The notes under the pieces are model-generated. The model had not been told where the DNA came from. It saw only the letters and a program-made list of their open reading frames with translations, and searched no databases. A program made the translations under genes and the position numbers. Of a stretch of 64,000 nt of DNA, positions 55,131 through 63,483 are shown piece after piece (the first letter of the stretch is position 1; the number at the start of each line of letters is the position of its first letter). The DNA comes from Clostridia bacterium (GTDB taxonomy: Bacteria; Bacillota; Clostridia; TANB77; CAG-508): positions 372,001 to 436,000 of the forward strand of contig JAFSBT010000003.1 in the NCBI GenBank assembly GCA_017437145.1, in the 5' to 3' direction.

Positions 55131-56879
55131 TTATATTTCCATTATTATTGGTAATATCATAGGTTCTCTTTTTGTTCTTTTATATACATAACTTCTTAAT
55201 TCTTCTTTTAATATTGATTTTATTGAAGCCCAGTCTGTTATGTTTCTTTCTTCACATTCTGCAACTTTTTGTCTTAATCTGTTTTTTATTTCTTCCATTA
55301 AGTTTTCAGATTCTCTTACATATACAAATCCTCTTGATATTACATCTGGTCCTGCAACTGCCATTCCCGTTGTTGAATCCATTGTTAATACAACTATTAT
55401 TAATCCATCTTGTGATAAACGTTGTCTGTCTTTTAATACTATGTTTCCAACGTCTCCAACTCCTAATCCATCTACTAGTATTTTTCCAAATGGAACTGTT
55501 CCTGTTAGTTTTGCTTCATCTTGATTTAATTCTAAAATTCTACCATTTGTCATTATAAATATATTTTCTGGAGCAATATCCATTTTTTTTGCTGTTTCAC
55601 TGTGAGCAATTAATTGTCTGTACTCCCCATGTACAGGTATAAAATATTTTGGTCTTATTAAAGATATCATTAGTTTTTGTTCTTCTTGACATGCGTGTCC
55701 TGATACGTGTATATCTTCAAGTGCATTATAAATTACTTCTGCACCTTTTTTCATTAAATCGTCTATAACTTTTGATACACTATTTTCATTTCCAGGTATT
55801 GGACTTGCAGATATTATAATTAAATCGTTTTCTGTTATTTCTACTTTTCTATGTTCCCCTTCTGCCATTCTTTTTAATGCTGACATAGTTTCTCCTTGAC
55901 TTCCTGTTGTAATTATTACAAGTCTATCATCTGTATATGATTTAATTTCATCTATATCTATAAAAACATTATCTGGAACTTTTATATAACCAAATTTCCT
56001 TGCCGTTTCTATTACATTTAACATGCTTCTTCCACATATTGCAATTTTTCTATTATACTTAATAGCTGAATTTACAATTTGTTGTATTCTATGAACATTT
56101 GACGCAAATGTAGCAACTACTATTCTTTTATGGCAATTAATAAATAATCTATCTAACACATCGCCTACAGTACTTTCAGACATTGTATGCCCTTTTCTTT
56201 CTGAATTAGTACTATCAGACATTAGAGCTAAAACGCCTTTATTTCCTAAAGCAGCTAATCTACCAAAATCGATTTGTTCTCCATCTATAGGTGTATAATC
56301 TATTTTAAAGTCACCAGTATGCACAACTATTCCTACTGGTGTGTGTATTGCCAAAGAACATGCATCTGGTATACTATGAGTCATTCTAATAAATTCTACT
56401 CTCATACATCCTAATGTAATAGTTTGTCCATGATGTACAGTTTTAATTTTTGTGCTTCTTAATAATTTATGTTCTTCTAATTTGTTTTGAACTAATCCTG
56501 CAGTTAATTTAGTTGCATATATAGGCACATTTATTTGTTTTAATAAATATGGTATTGCTCCTATATGGTCTTCATGTCCATGTGTTAATACTAATCCTCT
56601 AATTTTTTCTTTGTTTTTTTCCAAATATGATATATCTGGTATAACCAAATCTATTCCAAGCATATCATCTTCTGGAAATGCTAAACCACAGTCGACAAGA
56701 ATAATGTCATCTTTATATTCGAAAACTGTGATATTTTTTCCTATTTCTAGTAATCCTCCCAAAGGAATTATTTTTAAATTATCTTTTTTCATTTCAACTT
56801 GTTCTGTAGATTTTTTTTGTACTTTTTTTGTTTTTCTTACTTTTTTCTTAACCTGATTGTTAATTGTATTCTCTTCCAT
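55131..56879 (-). CDS. rnj: Ribonuclease J
   Basis: A 582 aa metallo-beta-lactamase/beta-CASP RNase for 5'-3' exo and endonucleolytic RNA decay. LTHGHEDHIGAIPYLL (HxHxDH), HSIPDACSLAI, HTGDFKIDYTP, GRSMLNVIETARKFGY, SGHACQEEQKLMI and HGEYRQLIAH are visible. A Lys/Thr/Gln-rich N-terminal extension of about 30 residues precedes the core, as in several Clostridia. Confidence 0.95.
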   Translation of the reverse strand: MEENTINNQVKKKVRKTKKVQKKSTEQVEMKKDNLKIIPLGGLLEIGKNITVFEYKDDIILVDCGLAFPEDDMLGIDLVIPDISYLEKNKEKIRGLVLTHGHEDHIGAIPYLLKQINVPIYATKLTAGLVQNKLEEHKLLRSTKIKTVHHGQTITLGCMRVEFIRMTHSIPDACSLAIHTPVGIVVHTGDFKIDYTPIDGEQIDFGRLAALGNKGVLALMSDSTNSERKGHTMSESTVGDVLDRLFINCHKRIVVATFASNVHRIQQIVNSAIKYNRKIAICGRSMLNVIETARKFGYIKVPDNVFIDIDEIKSYTDDRLVIITTGSQGETMSALKRMAEGEHRKVEITENDLIIISASPIPGNENSVSKVIDDLMKKGAEVIYNALEDIHVSGHACQEEQKLMISLIRPKYFIPVHGEYRQLIAHSETAKKMDIAPENIFIMTNGRILELNQDEAKLTGTVPFGKILVDGLGVGDVGNIVLKDRQRLSQDGLIIVVLTMDSTTGMAVAGPDVISRGFVYVRESENLMEEIKNRLRQKVAECEERNITDWASIKSILKEELRSYVYKRTKREPMILPIIMEI

Positions 56880-57235
56880 TTTCTCTCCTTTTCACATTTA
56901 AAATTAGGGTGTCCAAAAATGAACATCCCAATGATTCTTTATTAGTAATAAATTAATTTCTCCGAACAAAATTCACTTTATTATTATATCTCTTTTTACT
57001 TTTGTTTAATATTACTCTTGTTATTTACACACCTAAAAAATAACATTTTATTTTCCGAATCATTTTTATTTTAAACTTTTTAATCTCATATATTGCCTAT
57101 AAATTAGGCTTAAACTGGAAATATTATATCACTTTAAATTATTATTGTCAAATTTGTAACACATTTTTGATTTCAAGAATAATATATAACATGCTAAAGA
57201 TGTTTCAAGAACTTAAAAATTAGGAGGTACACGAA
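56880..57235. other. Gene-free gap between RNase J and the Cys-rich peptides
   Basis: A 356 bp AT-rich spacer between divergent units; no repeat of the families described here, no stable hairpin and no promoter I can place with confidence. Confidence 0.4.
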
Positions 57236-57352
57236 ATGGGAAATTGTTTTTCTGGTGATAACTGCATATGTTTAATTTTAATATTGCTAGTTATCTGTTG
57301 TTGCTGCGGTAATAACAACAGTAATAATAGTTGCTGTTGTTGTAACAACTAG
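57236..57352 (+). CDS. Cys-rich membrane micropeptide 1 (38 aa)
   Basis: ATG 57236 follows TAGGAGG at 9 bp. The peptide is MGNCFSGDNC, then a hydrophobic helix ICLILILLVI, then CCCCGNNNSNNSCCCCNN. Two four-cysteine clusters follow the membrane helix. Paired with a similar peptide 50 bp downstream, both with strong ribosome binding sites, so they are very likely real genes. Resembles in layout the short spore/coat-associated YjcZ-like peptides of Firmicutes, but I cannot assign it. Confidence 0.75.
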   Translation: MGNCFSGDNCICLILILLVICCCCGNNNSNNSCCCCNN

Positions 57353-57404
57353 TAACTGTATCTTTTAAAACAAGCGACTTACTTATTATAAGGAGGTGAA
57401 TTAT

Positions 57405-57518
57405 ATGCCAGAAAGTAGAGGAGGATGTGGATTCGGATTCGGTGATGATTGTTGCTGGATAATAATTGTGTTAATATTAATCTGCTGTTGTTGCGGAGGA
57501 AAAGGTGGATGTTGCTAA
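57405..57518 (+). CDS. Cys-rich membrane micropeptide 2 (37 aa)
   Basis: ATG 57405 follows AGGAGGTGA. MPESRGGCGFGFGDDCCW, hydrophobic IIIVLILI, then CCCCGGKGGCC. Same plan as micropeptide 1 (polar Gly/Asp head with Cys, one helix, CCCC tail), so the two are paralogues. Its glycines after TTC and TGC are read in frame (TTC GGA, TGC GGA), with no shift. Confidence 0.78.
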   Translation: MPESRGGCGFGFGDDCCWIIIVLILICCCCGGKGGCC

Positions 57519-57526
57519 TCCCCCAA

Positions 57527-57573
57527 AAAAAGAATGGTATTGAATTAAATTTCAATACCATTCTTTTTTTGTA
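57527..57573 (+). terminator. Terminator of the Cys-rich peptide operon
   Basis: AAAAAGAATGGTATTGAA and TTCAATACCATTCTTTTT form an 18 bp stem with TTTTTTT. Confidence 0.88.
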
Positions 57574-57663
57574 ATAGTAAAACTCCACTTTCATATCACA
57601 TAAAATGCTATAATCACTATTGCCTGTTTAAGATTTTTCTGTATACAACAAGGTTATGCTACC

Positions 57664-57843
57664 TTATTTTGATTTTCTTCTTTCACCTTTTCTTCTTTCA
57701 CCTTGTCTTCTTTCTGTTTTTTTAGAAGAATCTTTTCTTCTTTCTGCCTTTCTTTTCTCTTCCTTTACAGCAACTTTTTCTTGTCTTCTTTCTGTTATAC
57801 GTCTATCACTAAACATATCTCCGTCTTTATTTATAACTAACAT
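57664..57843 (-). CDS. Small basic protein with ERR repeats, 59 aa
   Basis: ATG 57843 follows GAGGTG. The N-terminus MLVINKDGDMFSDRRITERR is followed by a Lys/Arg/Glu-rich tail with repeated ERRQ, ERRK and GERRKGERRK units. Net charge is strongly positive, so nucleic acid binding is possible. I do not recognise it. Codon use is native (AGA); one CGT. Confidence 0.65.
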   Translation of the reverse strand: MLVINKDGDMFSDRRITERRQEKVAVKEEKRKAERRKDSSKKTERRQGERRKGERRKSK

Positions 57844-57908
57844 ATCATCACCTCAAATTAATTTATATTTTAAGTATAAAGTTAGTTACTTTTTTTGTCA
57901 ATGTTTTT

Positions 57909-58701
57909 TTAATCAACATTTATTCCTCTATTTAAAAATTTTTTTCCTAACAAATATAAAGCTACAATATAAGTAAAATATATTCCAATAGCAACATATA
58001 ACAATAGTTTTATGGTTTCAATATTTATAGTTTCAGTTGTATTTATTAAATTCATAACATTAGGATTAAATAAACCAAATATGAAAATTATTATAATTGT
58101 TAATATTTGTGATATGCTATATAAAACAAATCCAATTACAATTGTTGATAACATTTTATTTTTATTTGATTTATACCCTAATATAATTCCTACATATCCA
58201 ATAAAAATAATAAACATTATTTCAAAAAAGATTACCAAAGAAACTAATAATAATAAATTTACTACAGTAGTATTATAGGTTGATGCTGCTAATTCTAATA
58301 CTGTTTTTAAAGCTTCTATATTACTTCCGTGAATAATAACATATAAATAAACATGCTAAAATAACAATAGTTGTTGTAAATATAGATATTATAGCAGAAA
58401 GTACTTTTGATAAATAAATTGTTTTCTTTTCTACAGGAAGTGTATGTGTTAGATATGACTCATCTTTATATAAGTTTTTAATAAATCTTGACCATAATCT
58501 CATCAAACAATTTACCAAACTATTAATCATCATACTAATAGCAATTCCATAAGAAATTTTAGTTACTACTGAAAAAATTACTGAATTTTCTATAGTATTT
58601 AAACATCTACCAACTATTGAAAAAACAAATGATAAAATATAAAACACTACAACAACTTTATATATCCACTTCAAATCATATTTTAATAATTTTCCTAACA
58701 T
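57909..58701 (-). CDS. ABC transporter permease, +1 frame change at CGG
   Basis: A membrane protein of about 263 aa with about six hydrophobic segments, starting MLGKLLKYDLKWIYK as in many Firmicute ABC-2 type permeases. The frame meets CGG at codon 125 (58329-58327) and the next codon but one is TAA. Skipping the C gives GSNIEALKTVLELAASTYN and continues in frame into VNLLLLVSLVIFFEIMFIIF and the remaining membrane segments to a stop at 57909. The length of 793 nt is 3n+1. Its start overlaps the ATPase gene by 7 bp. No homology-defined glycine is known here, so support comes from length, topology and operon position. Confidence 0.78.
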
Positions 58702-59390
58702 TTAAAATACCTCCTAAATATTTCATCAATTGATGCATTTTCTTTATTTCTTAATTCATCTGCTGAAGATGTTAAAACTATTTCACCTTTATCCATAAAT
58801 ATTACCTCGTCCAATATTCTTTCAATATCAGAAATTAAATGTGTTGAAATAATTACACTTGCACCTTCGCAAAAATTAGAAAGTATTGTATCTAATATAT
58901 AATCTCTTGTAGCTGGGTCAACTCCACCTAAAGGTTCGTCTAATATATAAAGTTCTGCGTTTCTACTCATTACAAGTATTAATTGTAATTTTTCTTGCAT
59001 ACCTTTTGACATTTTAGATATTTTTTGTTCAAGAGATAAATCTAAATCTTTTAATAATTTATTTGCTTTTTCAGAATCAAAATTTTTATAAAATTCATCA
59101 AAATATTTAATTACTTGTTTTACCGTCATTTCTTTATCCAAATAAGTTCTTTCTGGTAAATAAGAAATGATTTCTTTAGATTCCACTCCTGGAGTCTTTC
59201 CATTTATTAATATTTCACCTTCTGTAGGTGTTAATAAATCATTTATAAGTTTTATTAAAGTACTTTTACCTACTCCATTTTTTCCTAAAAGACCTATTAG
59301 CTTTCCTCTTGGAATTGTTAAATTAATATCTTTTAAGATTTGCTTGCCATCAAATTCTTTAGATAAATTCTTACATTCTAGTAATTTCAT
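58695..59390 (-). CDS. ABC transporter ATP-binding protein
   Basis: About 231 aa. Walker A GLLGKNGVGKSTLIK, Q-loop near LPERTYLD, signature KMSKGMQEKLQL (SGG replaced by SKG), Walker B LYILDEPLGGVDP, H-loop ISTHLISD. GntR-linked YtrB-type family of antibiotic or cell-envelope ABC systems. I prefer ATG 59390 (MKLLECKNLSKEF); the longer ATG at 59402 is too near its Shine-Dalgarno. Confidence 0.92.
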   Translation of the reverse strand: MKLLECKNLSKEFDGKQILKDINLTIPRGKLIGLLGKNGVGKSTLIKLINDLLTPTEGEILINGKTPGVESKEIISYLPERTYLDKEMTVKQVIKYFDEFYKNFDSEKANKLLKDLDLSLEQKISKMSKGMQEKLQLILVMSRNAELYILDEPLGGVDPATRDYILDTILSNFCEGASVIISTHLISDIERILDEVIFMDKGEIVLTSSADELRNKENASIDEIFRRYFKC

Positions 59391-59411
59391 CCTTAACCAC
59401 ATTCCTTCCTT

Positions 59412-59774
59412 TTAATTTCTTTCTAATTCTTGCAAGTATTTAAGTGCCTCGTCATAATCTATTCCTATATTTTTCATATCTTTTAAATAATTATTTACTT
59501 TTTCCTTGGCCAACTCTTTTTTTATTTTTTCAATTAGTTCTTTATTTTCTGTTACAAATTTTCCATTTGTTCTTTCTGTGAAGAGTAATCCCTCATCTTC
59601 TAACTCTACTAAAGCTTTTTGCATTGTATTAGGATTAACTCTTGCAGTAATCGCTAATTCTCTTACTGAAGGAATTCTCTCTCCTGGCTTTAATTTACCA
59701 GAAATTATTTCCATTCTAAGTTTTTCTACTAATTGAATATAAATTGGTCTTTCATTATCAAAAATATAATCCAC
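59412..59774 (-). CDS. GntR-family regulator, YtrA type
   Basis: About 120 aa: winged HTH DNERPIYIQLVEKLRMEIISGKLKPGERIPSVRELAITARVNPNTMQKAL and a short C-terminal helical dimerisation part, as in YtrA regulators. The start is GTG 59774 with AAAGGG upstream; an in-frame ATG at 59816 overlaps the promoter -10 and is rejected. It should regulate the downstream ABC genes. Confidence 0.9.
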   Translation of the reverse strand: MDYIFDNERPIYIQLVEKLRMEIISGKLKPGERIPSVRELAITARVNPNTMQKALVELEDEGLLFTERTNGKFVTENKELIEKIKKELAKEKVNNYLKDMKNIGIDYDEALKYLQELERN

Positions 59775-59815
59775 TATTTCTTTCCCTTTCTTTATTGTGT
59801 TACTTGCATAATACA

Positions 59816-59844
59816 ATGATACTGTTTTGTTTTTATTTTGTCAA
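59816..59844 (-). promoter_or_regulatory. Promoter of the GntR/ABC operon
   Basis: TTGACA (59844-59839) - 17 bp - TATCAT (59821-59816) on the minus strand. Confidence 0.75.
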
Positions 59845-59906
59845 TACATTTTTTAGATAATACAATATTTTTTAAATTGTTCAGTTTTATCAATTACTAA
59901 AGAAAC

Positions 59907-59944
59907 CTGCATATAATTCTAAATTTGAATTATATACAGGGTCT
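59907..59944 (-). terminator. Terminator of the DUF7694-like gene
   Basis: CCTGTATATAATTC and GAATTATATGCAGG form a long stem right after the stop at 59947, followed by TTTCTTTAG. Confidence 0.7.
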
Positions 59945-59946
59945 CC

Positions 59947-60354
59947 TTAGTTTTGTTTGCGAAATGCTTCATCTGGCATATCTGGTATACCTATTACAAG
60001 TCCTTTGGGCGGTAGAGGAATTTCTACATTCTTTGGTTTCCATATGTGTAAACAGTAAGGACTAATGTTAATATAATTTTCCTTTGCAGGATGAAGCTGC
60101 ATCGCTACTTCATAATCATAAAAAAACAAATCTTTAATAATACACATCTCATCCCATGTCAAACATCTATTAGAAAGAGAAACCGATACATGTTCCCAAC
60201 CTTTTCCAAAGATATCATTGTCTGCAGTTACCGAACATATTTCACCAGATGGAAGAGTAATTTCAAACTTTCCATAATTACTTGAATGTGGAGAAGGTAT
60301 ATCTATTTTAACCTTATCACCTTCATAGTTATCTAATTCAAGCAAATTCCGCAT
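59947..60354 (-). CDS. DUF7694-like protein of phage type, in-frame CGG at codon 2
   Basis: 135 aa from ATG 60354, 6 bp after AAGGAGG. The pattern GWEHVSVSLSNRCLTWDEMCIIKDLFF, then VAMQLHPAKENYINISPYCLHIWKP is that of a domain frequent in phage and mobile-element proteins (DUF7694 as I recall). Codon use is mixed. The second codon is CGG (ATG CGG AAT), which must be read as a sense codon because a +1 shift would meet a stop after five codons. It has its own promoter, a leader hairpin (ATCCTG/CAGGAT, 60401-60417) and terminator, like the 2.7-5 kb island genes. Probably acquired. Confidence 0.72.
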   Translation of the reverse strand: MRNLLELDNYEGDKVKIDIPSPHSSNYGKFEITLPSGEICSVTADNDIFGKGWEHVSVSLSNRCLTWDEMCIIKDLFFYDYEVAMQLHPAKENYINISPYCLHIWKPKNVEIPLPPKGLVIGIPDMPDEAFRKQN

Positions 60355-60437
60355 ATGTTGCCTCCTTAAAATACTAATTTTATAACAAAAGCCTCGCGTC
60401 ATCCTGCAAAACAGGATTTAAACAAATTTACATAATG

Positions 60438-60466
60438 ATTATACCATGTCAATTAAATTTTTTCAA
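60438..60466 (-). promoter_or_regulatory. Promoter of the DUF7694-like gene
   Basis: TTGAAA (60466-60461) and TATAAT (60443-60438) on the minus strand, 17 bp apart. A leader hairpin at 60401-60417 precedes the ribosome binding site. Confidence 0.65.
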
Positions 60467-60505
60467 GCTTGTTGCCTTTACAAATACTCTATAATAAAAA
60501 TTTTA

Positions 60506-60628
60506 GTGAATAGTGAAAAATGAATAGTTAATAGTGAATAGTACATAAGTGCTCTTAGAGCTTATTAAAATTATTTACTATTCATTATTAACTATTCACC
60601 ATTCACTGCGAATTGTAAAATTCGCACT
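60506..60628. repeat. AT-rich palindromic words
   Basis: GTGAATAGTGAAAAATGAATAG and TTAACTATTCACCATTCAC arms surround TAAGTGCTCTTAGAGCTTA, followed by a GCGAATTGTAAAATTCGC hairpin. Same family as 5757-5845 and 16100-16176. Confidence 0.65.
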
Positions 60629-60630
60629 TA

Positions 60631-60706
<76 letters not shown>

Positions 60707-60713
60707 ATCAGTA

Positions 60714-61547
60714 CTAGTTGAAGGTCATTGGGTCCATGTCTGAACCTGCAAAAAACTCCATATTATTTATAAAATACATATCTTCTTCAGATATTTCAAA
60801 ATCAAAAACTTCTTTGTTTTGTTTCATTCTGTCAATATTAGATGATTTTGGCAATGGTATTACTTCATTTTGTAGACACCATCTAATACAAATTTGTGCT
60901 GTTGATTTATTGTATTTATTTGCAATTCTTATTAGCTCTTCATTTTGAAGCATCTTTCCTTTTCCTAAAGGTGCCCATGCTTCAAGTATAATGTTTTTTT
61001 CTTTACAAAAATCTATTGTATCTTTTCTTATTAAACCTGGATGAAATTCTAATTGGTTTACCATTGGCATAATTTCACAATTATCTAATATTATCTTTAG
61101 ATGATTCTCTAAAAAATTTGAAACACCAATTGATTTTACCTTTCCTGACTTGTATAAATCTTCTAATGCTTTCCATGTTTCTATGTTTAATTCTTTGCTC
61201 TTATTGCTTGGCCAATGTATTAAAAATAAATCTATATAATCTAATCCTAATTTTTTTAATGTATTATTGAAAGATTTCATTGTATTTTCATATCCCATTG
61301 AATCTTTCCAAACCTTACTAGTAATAAATATATTTTCTCTTGGAATTCTACTTTCTTTTATCGCTTTACCAATAAATTCTTCATTTTTATAAGCAGCTGC
61401 TGTGTCTATATGTGTGTATCCTACTTCTAGTGCTTGTTTTATATTATTTACACATTCGTCGCCCACAATTAAAGAAGTTCCAAAGCCTATGCTTGGAATT
61501 TCTTTACCGTTTATTAATTTAAAACTTTCTTTTATTTCTTTTTTCAT
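60714..61547 (-). CDS. Aldo/keto reductase
   Basis: A 277 aa NADPH-dependent oxidoreductase: IPSIGFGTSLI, HIDTAAAYKNEE (catalytic Asp/Tyr), LDYIDLFLIHWPS (catalytic His), IGVSNFLENHL, PMVNQLEFHPG, and the cofactor motif IPLPKSSNIDRMKQN. The physiological substrate is unknown. Confidence 0.92.
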   Translation of the reverse strand: MKKEIKESFKLINGKEIPSIGFGTSLIVGDECVNNIKQALEVGYTHIDTAAAYKNEEFIGKAIKESRIPRENIFITSKVWKDSMGYENTMKSFNNTLKKLGLDYIDLFLIHWPSNKSKELNIETWKALEDLYKSGKVKSIGVSNFLENHLKIILDNCEIMPMVNQLEFHPGLIRKDTIDFCKEKNIILEAWAPLGKGKMLQNEELIRIANKYNKSTAQICIRWCLQNEVIPLPKSSNIDRMKQNKEVFDFEISEEDMYFINNMEFFAGSDMDPMTFN

Positions 61548-61561
61548 GCCGCTTCCTTTTT

Positions 61562-62197
61562 TTAATTTTCTAATATACTTTTACTTGCTTTTTTTCTAAT
61601 TCTTTGTATAGCATTATCAACAGATTTTACAGGTGCATCTAATTTTTCTGCAATTTTAACATAACTTTCTCCCATTGCAAATCTGTTTAATACTTGTTTT
61701 TCAAAATCACTTAATGATTCATCTATTTTTGTTTCTATATATTGATAATATTCTTTTTTAGTTATTGTATCTAATGGATCTTCTGCTAATTCTGTATTCA
61801 ATACATCTATTAGTTCTGAATCTTCATTGTTTTCATATGCAGATACATTTAATGATACTGATGAATTTAGAGGAATATGTTTTTGTCTGTTTGAAGTTTT
61901 TATTGCTGTTATTAACTGTCTTTCAATACATAAATTTGCAAAAGACTTAAATGAATTTTGCTTTTCATTATTGTAATTTCTAATTGCTTTATAAAGACCT
62001 ATCATTCCTTCTTGAACAATATCTTCTTTTTCAGCACCAATAATAAAATACTTGCTAACCTTCATATTTACTAAGTCCTTATACTTATGAAATAAATATT
62101 CAATAGCTTCTTGTTCTTTGTTTTTTGCGCACAAAACTAGCTCTTCATCTGTTTTGTTACTTAAGTTGTTATTAAATGTAATTGCCCCTTCTGCCAT
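61562..62197 (-). CDS. sigH: RNA polymerase sigma factor SigH
   Basis: A 211 aa sigma-30 family protein. Region 2 with EDIVQEGMIGLYKAIRNYN and SFKSFANLCIERQLITAIKTSNRQKHIPLNSSVSL is very close to SigH (Spo0H). Region 4 contains LSDFEKQVLNRFAMGESYVKIAEKLDAPVKSVDNAIQRIRKK. SigH starts the sporulation cascade, upstream of spoIIA. Confidence 0.93.
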   Translation of the reverse strand: MAEGAITFNNNLSNKTDEELVLCAKNKEQEAIEYLFHKYKDLVNMKVSKYFIIGAEKEDIVQEGMIGLYKAIRNYNNEKQNSFKSFANLCIERQLITAIKTSNRQKHIPLNSSVSLNVSAYENNEDSELIDVLNTELAEDPLDTITKKEYYQYIETKIDESLSDFEKQVLNRFAMGESYVKIAEKLDAPVKSVDNAIQRIRKKASKSILEN

Positions 62198-62546
62198 AAG
62201 CTATCTTCTTCCTCCGCTCTCATTTTTCTTTTTGTGACTTCATTATATTTATTAACCGCAGTAATGTCAATACTTTTAGAAGATTTTATTTTGAATTTAG
62301 AGTTTAGAATTTAGAATTTGGATTTTGTTAATGCTTTTATATGTAATTTTCACCTTTTAAATAAAATAATAATATATTTTCGGACTACTATATCCAAACA
62401 ACGTAAATTACATTTCGATTTACTTAAAAATTTTAATTTTTAAGTAAAAGTTTAAAAGCTAAAACAATTAATTTTTGACAAATGAGTATTCATTTTCAAA
62501 AATTAATATTTTAGCTTAATTATATAAAGAAAAAATTATATATATA
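62198..62546. other. Gene-free gap with composite inverted repeat
   Basis: 349 bp holding T/G-rich words (about 62290-62325), the palindrome ACTTAAAAATTTTAATTTTTAAGT (about 62422-62445) and the 60 bp inverted repeat (62456-62517). No ORF. Confidence 0.55.
62456..62517. repeat. 60 bp inverted repeat, copy 4
   Basis: AAGCTAAAACAATTAATTTTTG...CAAAAATTAATATTTTAGCTT with central CAAATGAGTATTCATTT. Preceded by its companion palindrome (about 62422-62445), which has a different sequence from the companions at 15274 and 49451 but the same position. Confidence 0.8.
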
Positions 62547-63440
62547 TTACATGGGATTAAGTTTTTTAAAATCTGGATATTGACCATTTAATGTTATATT
62601 AAATGAGGAAAATTTATATTCTATATAATTTTTTATTTTGGGATGGAATTTTCCCGCTGACTTTGCTTCTTCAAATTTCTCTTCTATTGGTTTTAAATAA
62701 TTTATATCTATACCTTTATTAAAATTATCTGATGAACTATAAACTGAATTTTTGTAATATTCGTATAGTTTAGAATTTAATTCTTCTACTCTATTTTTAT
62801 CTTGTTCTGAAACTTCTGCAGTAATAATAACTAAATCAACAAAAACTTTATTAGGTCTTTGAGTAGGATTATAATCAAGTACATATATTTGGTTTGGAAT
62901 ATAATAAATTTGTTCTATTTGAATATCTTTTTCCTTAAAAAAATTATAAGAAATGTTTTTTACTTCCTTTAGAACTTCTATTTGATTAAAACCAATTAAA
63001 TCTTCATAATTATCATAAAAATATGATTCAATATAAATATCATCTCTGTAATATGCATCTTTATAAATGACATTAAAAGCAATACCATTTTCATCTATTA
63101 TATTAAAAACATATTGATAAGCGCCACAATCAGTTAATTTTATTGAAGAAATATTATACTTTTTAGTTCTAATTTCATCTTGCAATTCTTCTTTTGAATA
63201 ATTTATTATTATAAATTCATTATTATATTTATTCTTCAATTCTTTCAAAACATAATCTTTAACTTCTTTTTCAGATAAATGATTATATGTATCTAAAGTA
63301 TATTTGTATTTTCTAGACGTGTTATTGCTTTTATTATAAAAAATTACTGCAATGGTAAGTATTGTTATCATCATTATAATTATTGAAATAAAAATAAATG
63401 TCTTTAAACTTATTTTCATAGTTTTCTTTTGTTCATTCAT
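62547..63440 (-). CDS. Membrane-anchored hypothetical protein, about 297 aa
   Basis: One N-terminal membrane helix (about residues 12-38 from ATG 63440), then about 255 mainly polar residues, rich in Tyr, Asn and Lys. I do not recognise any domain. ATG 63440 has AAGGAG 7 bp upstream; the longer frame to 63470 is rejected. Topology implies an extracytoplasmic domain. Confidence 0.7.
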   Translation of the reverse strand: MNEQKKTMKISLKTFIFISIIIMMITILTIAVIFYNKSNNTSRKYKYTLDTYNHLSEKEVKDYVLKELKNKYNNEFIIINYSKEELQDEIRTKKYNISSIKLTDCGAYQYVFNIIDENGIAFNVIYKDAYYRDDIYIESYFYDNYEDLIGFNQIEVLKEVKNISYNFFKEKDIQIEQIYYIPNQIYVLDYNPTQRPNKVFVDLVIITAEVSEQDKNRVEELNSKLYEYYKNSVYSSSDNFNKGIDINYLKPIEEKFEEAKSAGKFHPKIKNYIEYKFSSFNITLNGQYPDFKKLNPM

Positions 63441-63483
63441 ATATTTTCTCCTTTTATTTTCCTCCAACATATAAATATTAACT

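Noticed and set aside
57379..57594. Minus-strand ORF opposite the second Cys-rich peptide
   Set aside because: It runs through the terminator and has no ribosome binding site; the plus-strand micropeptide is better supported.
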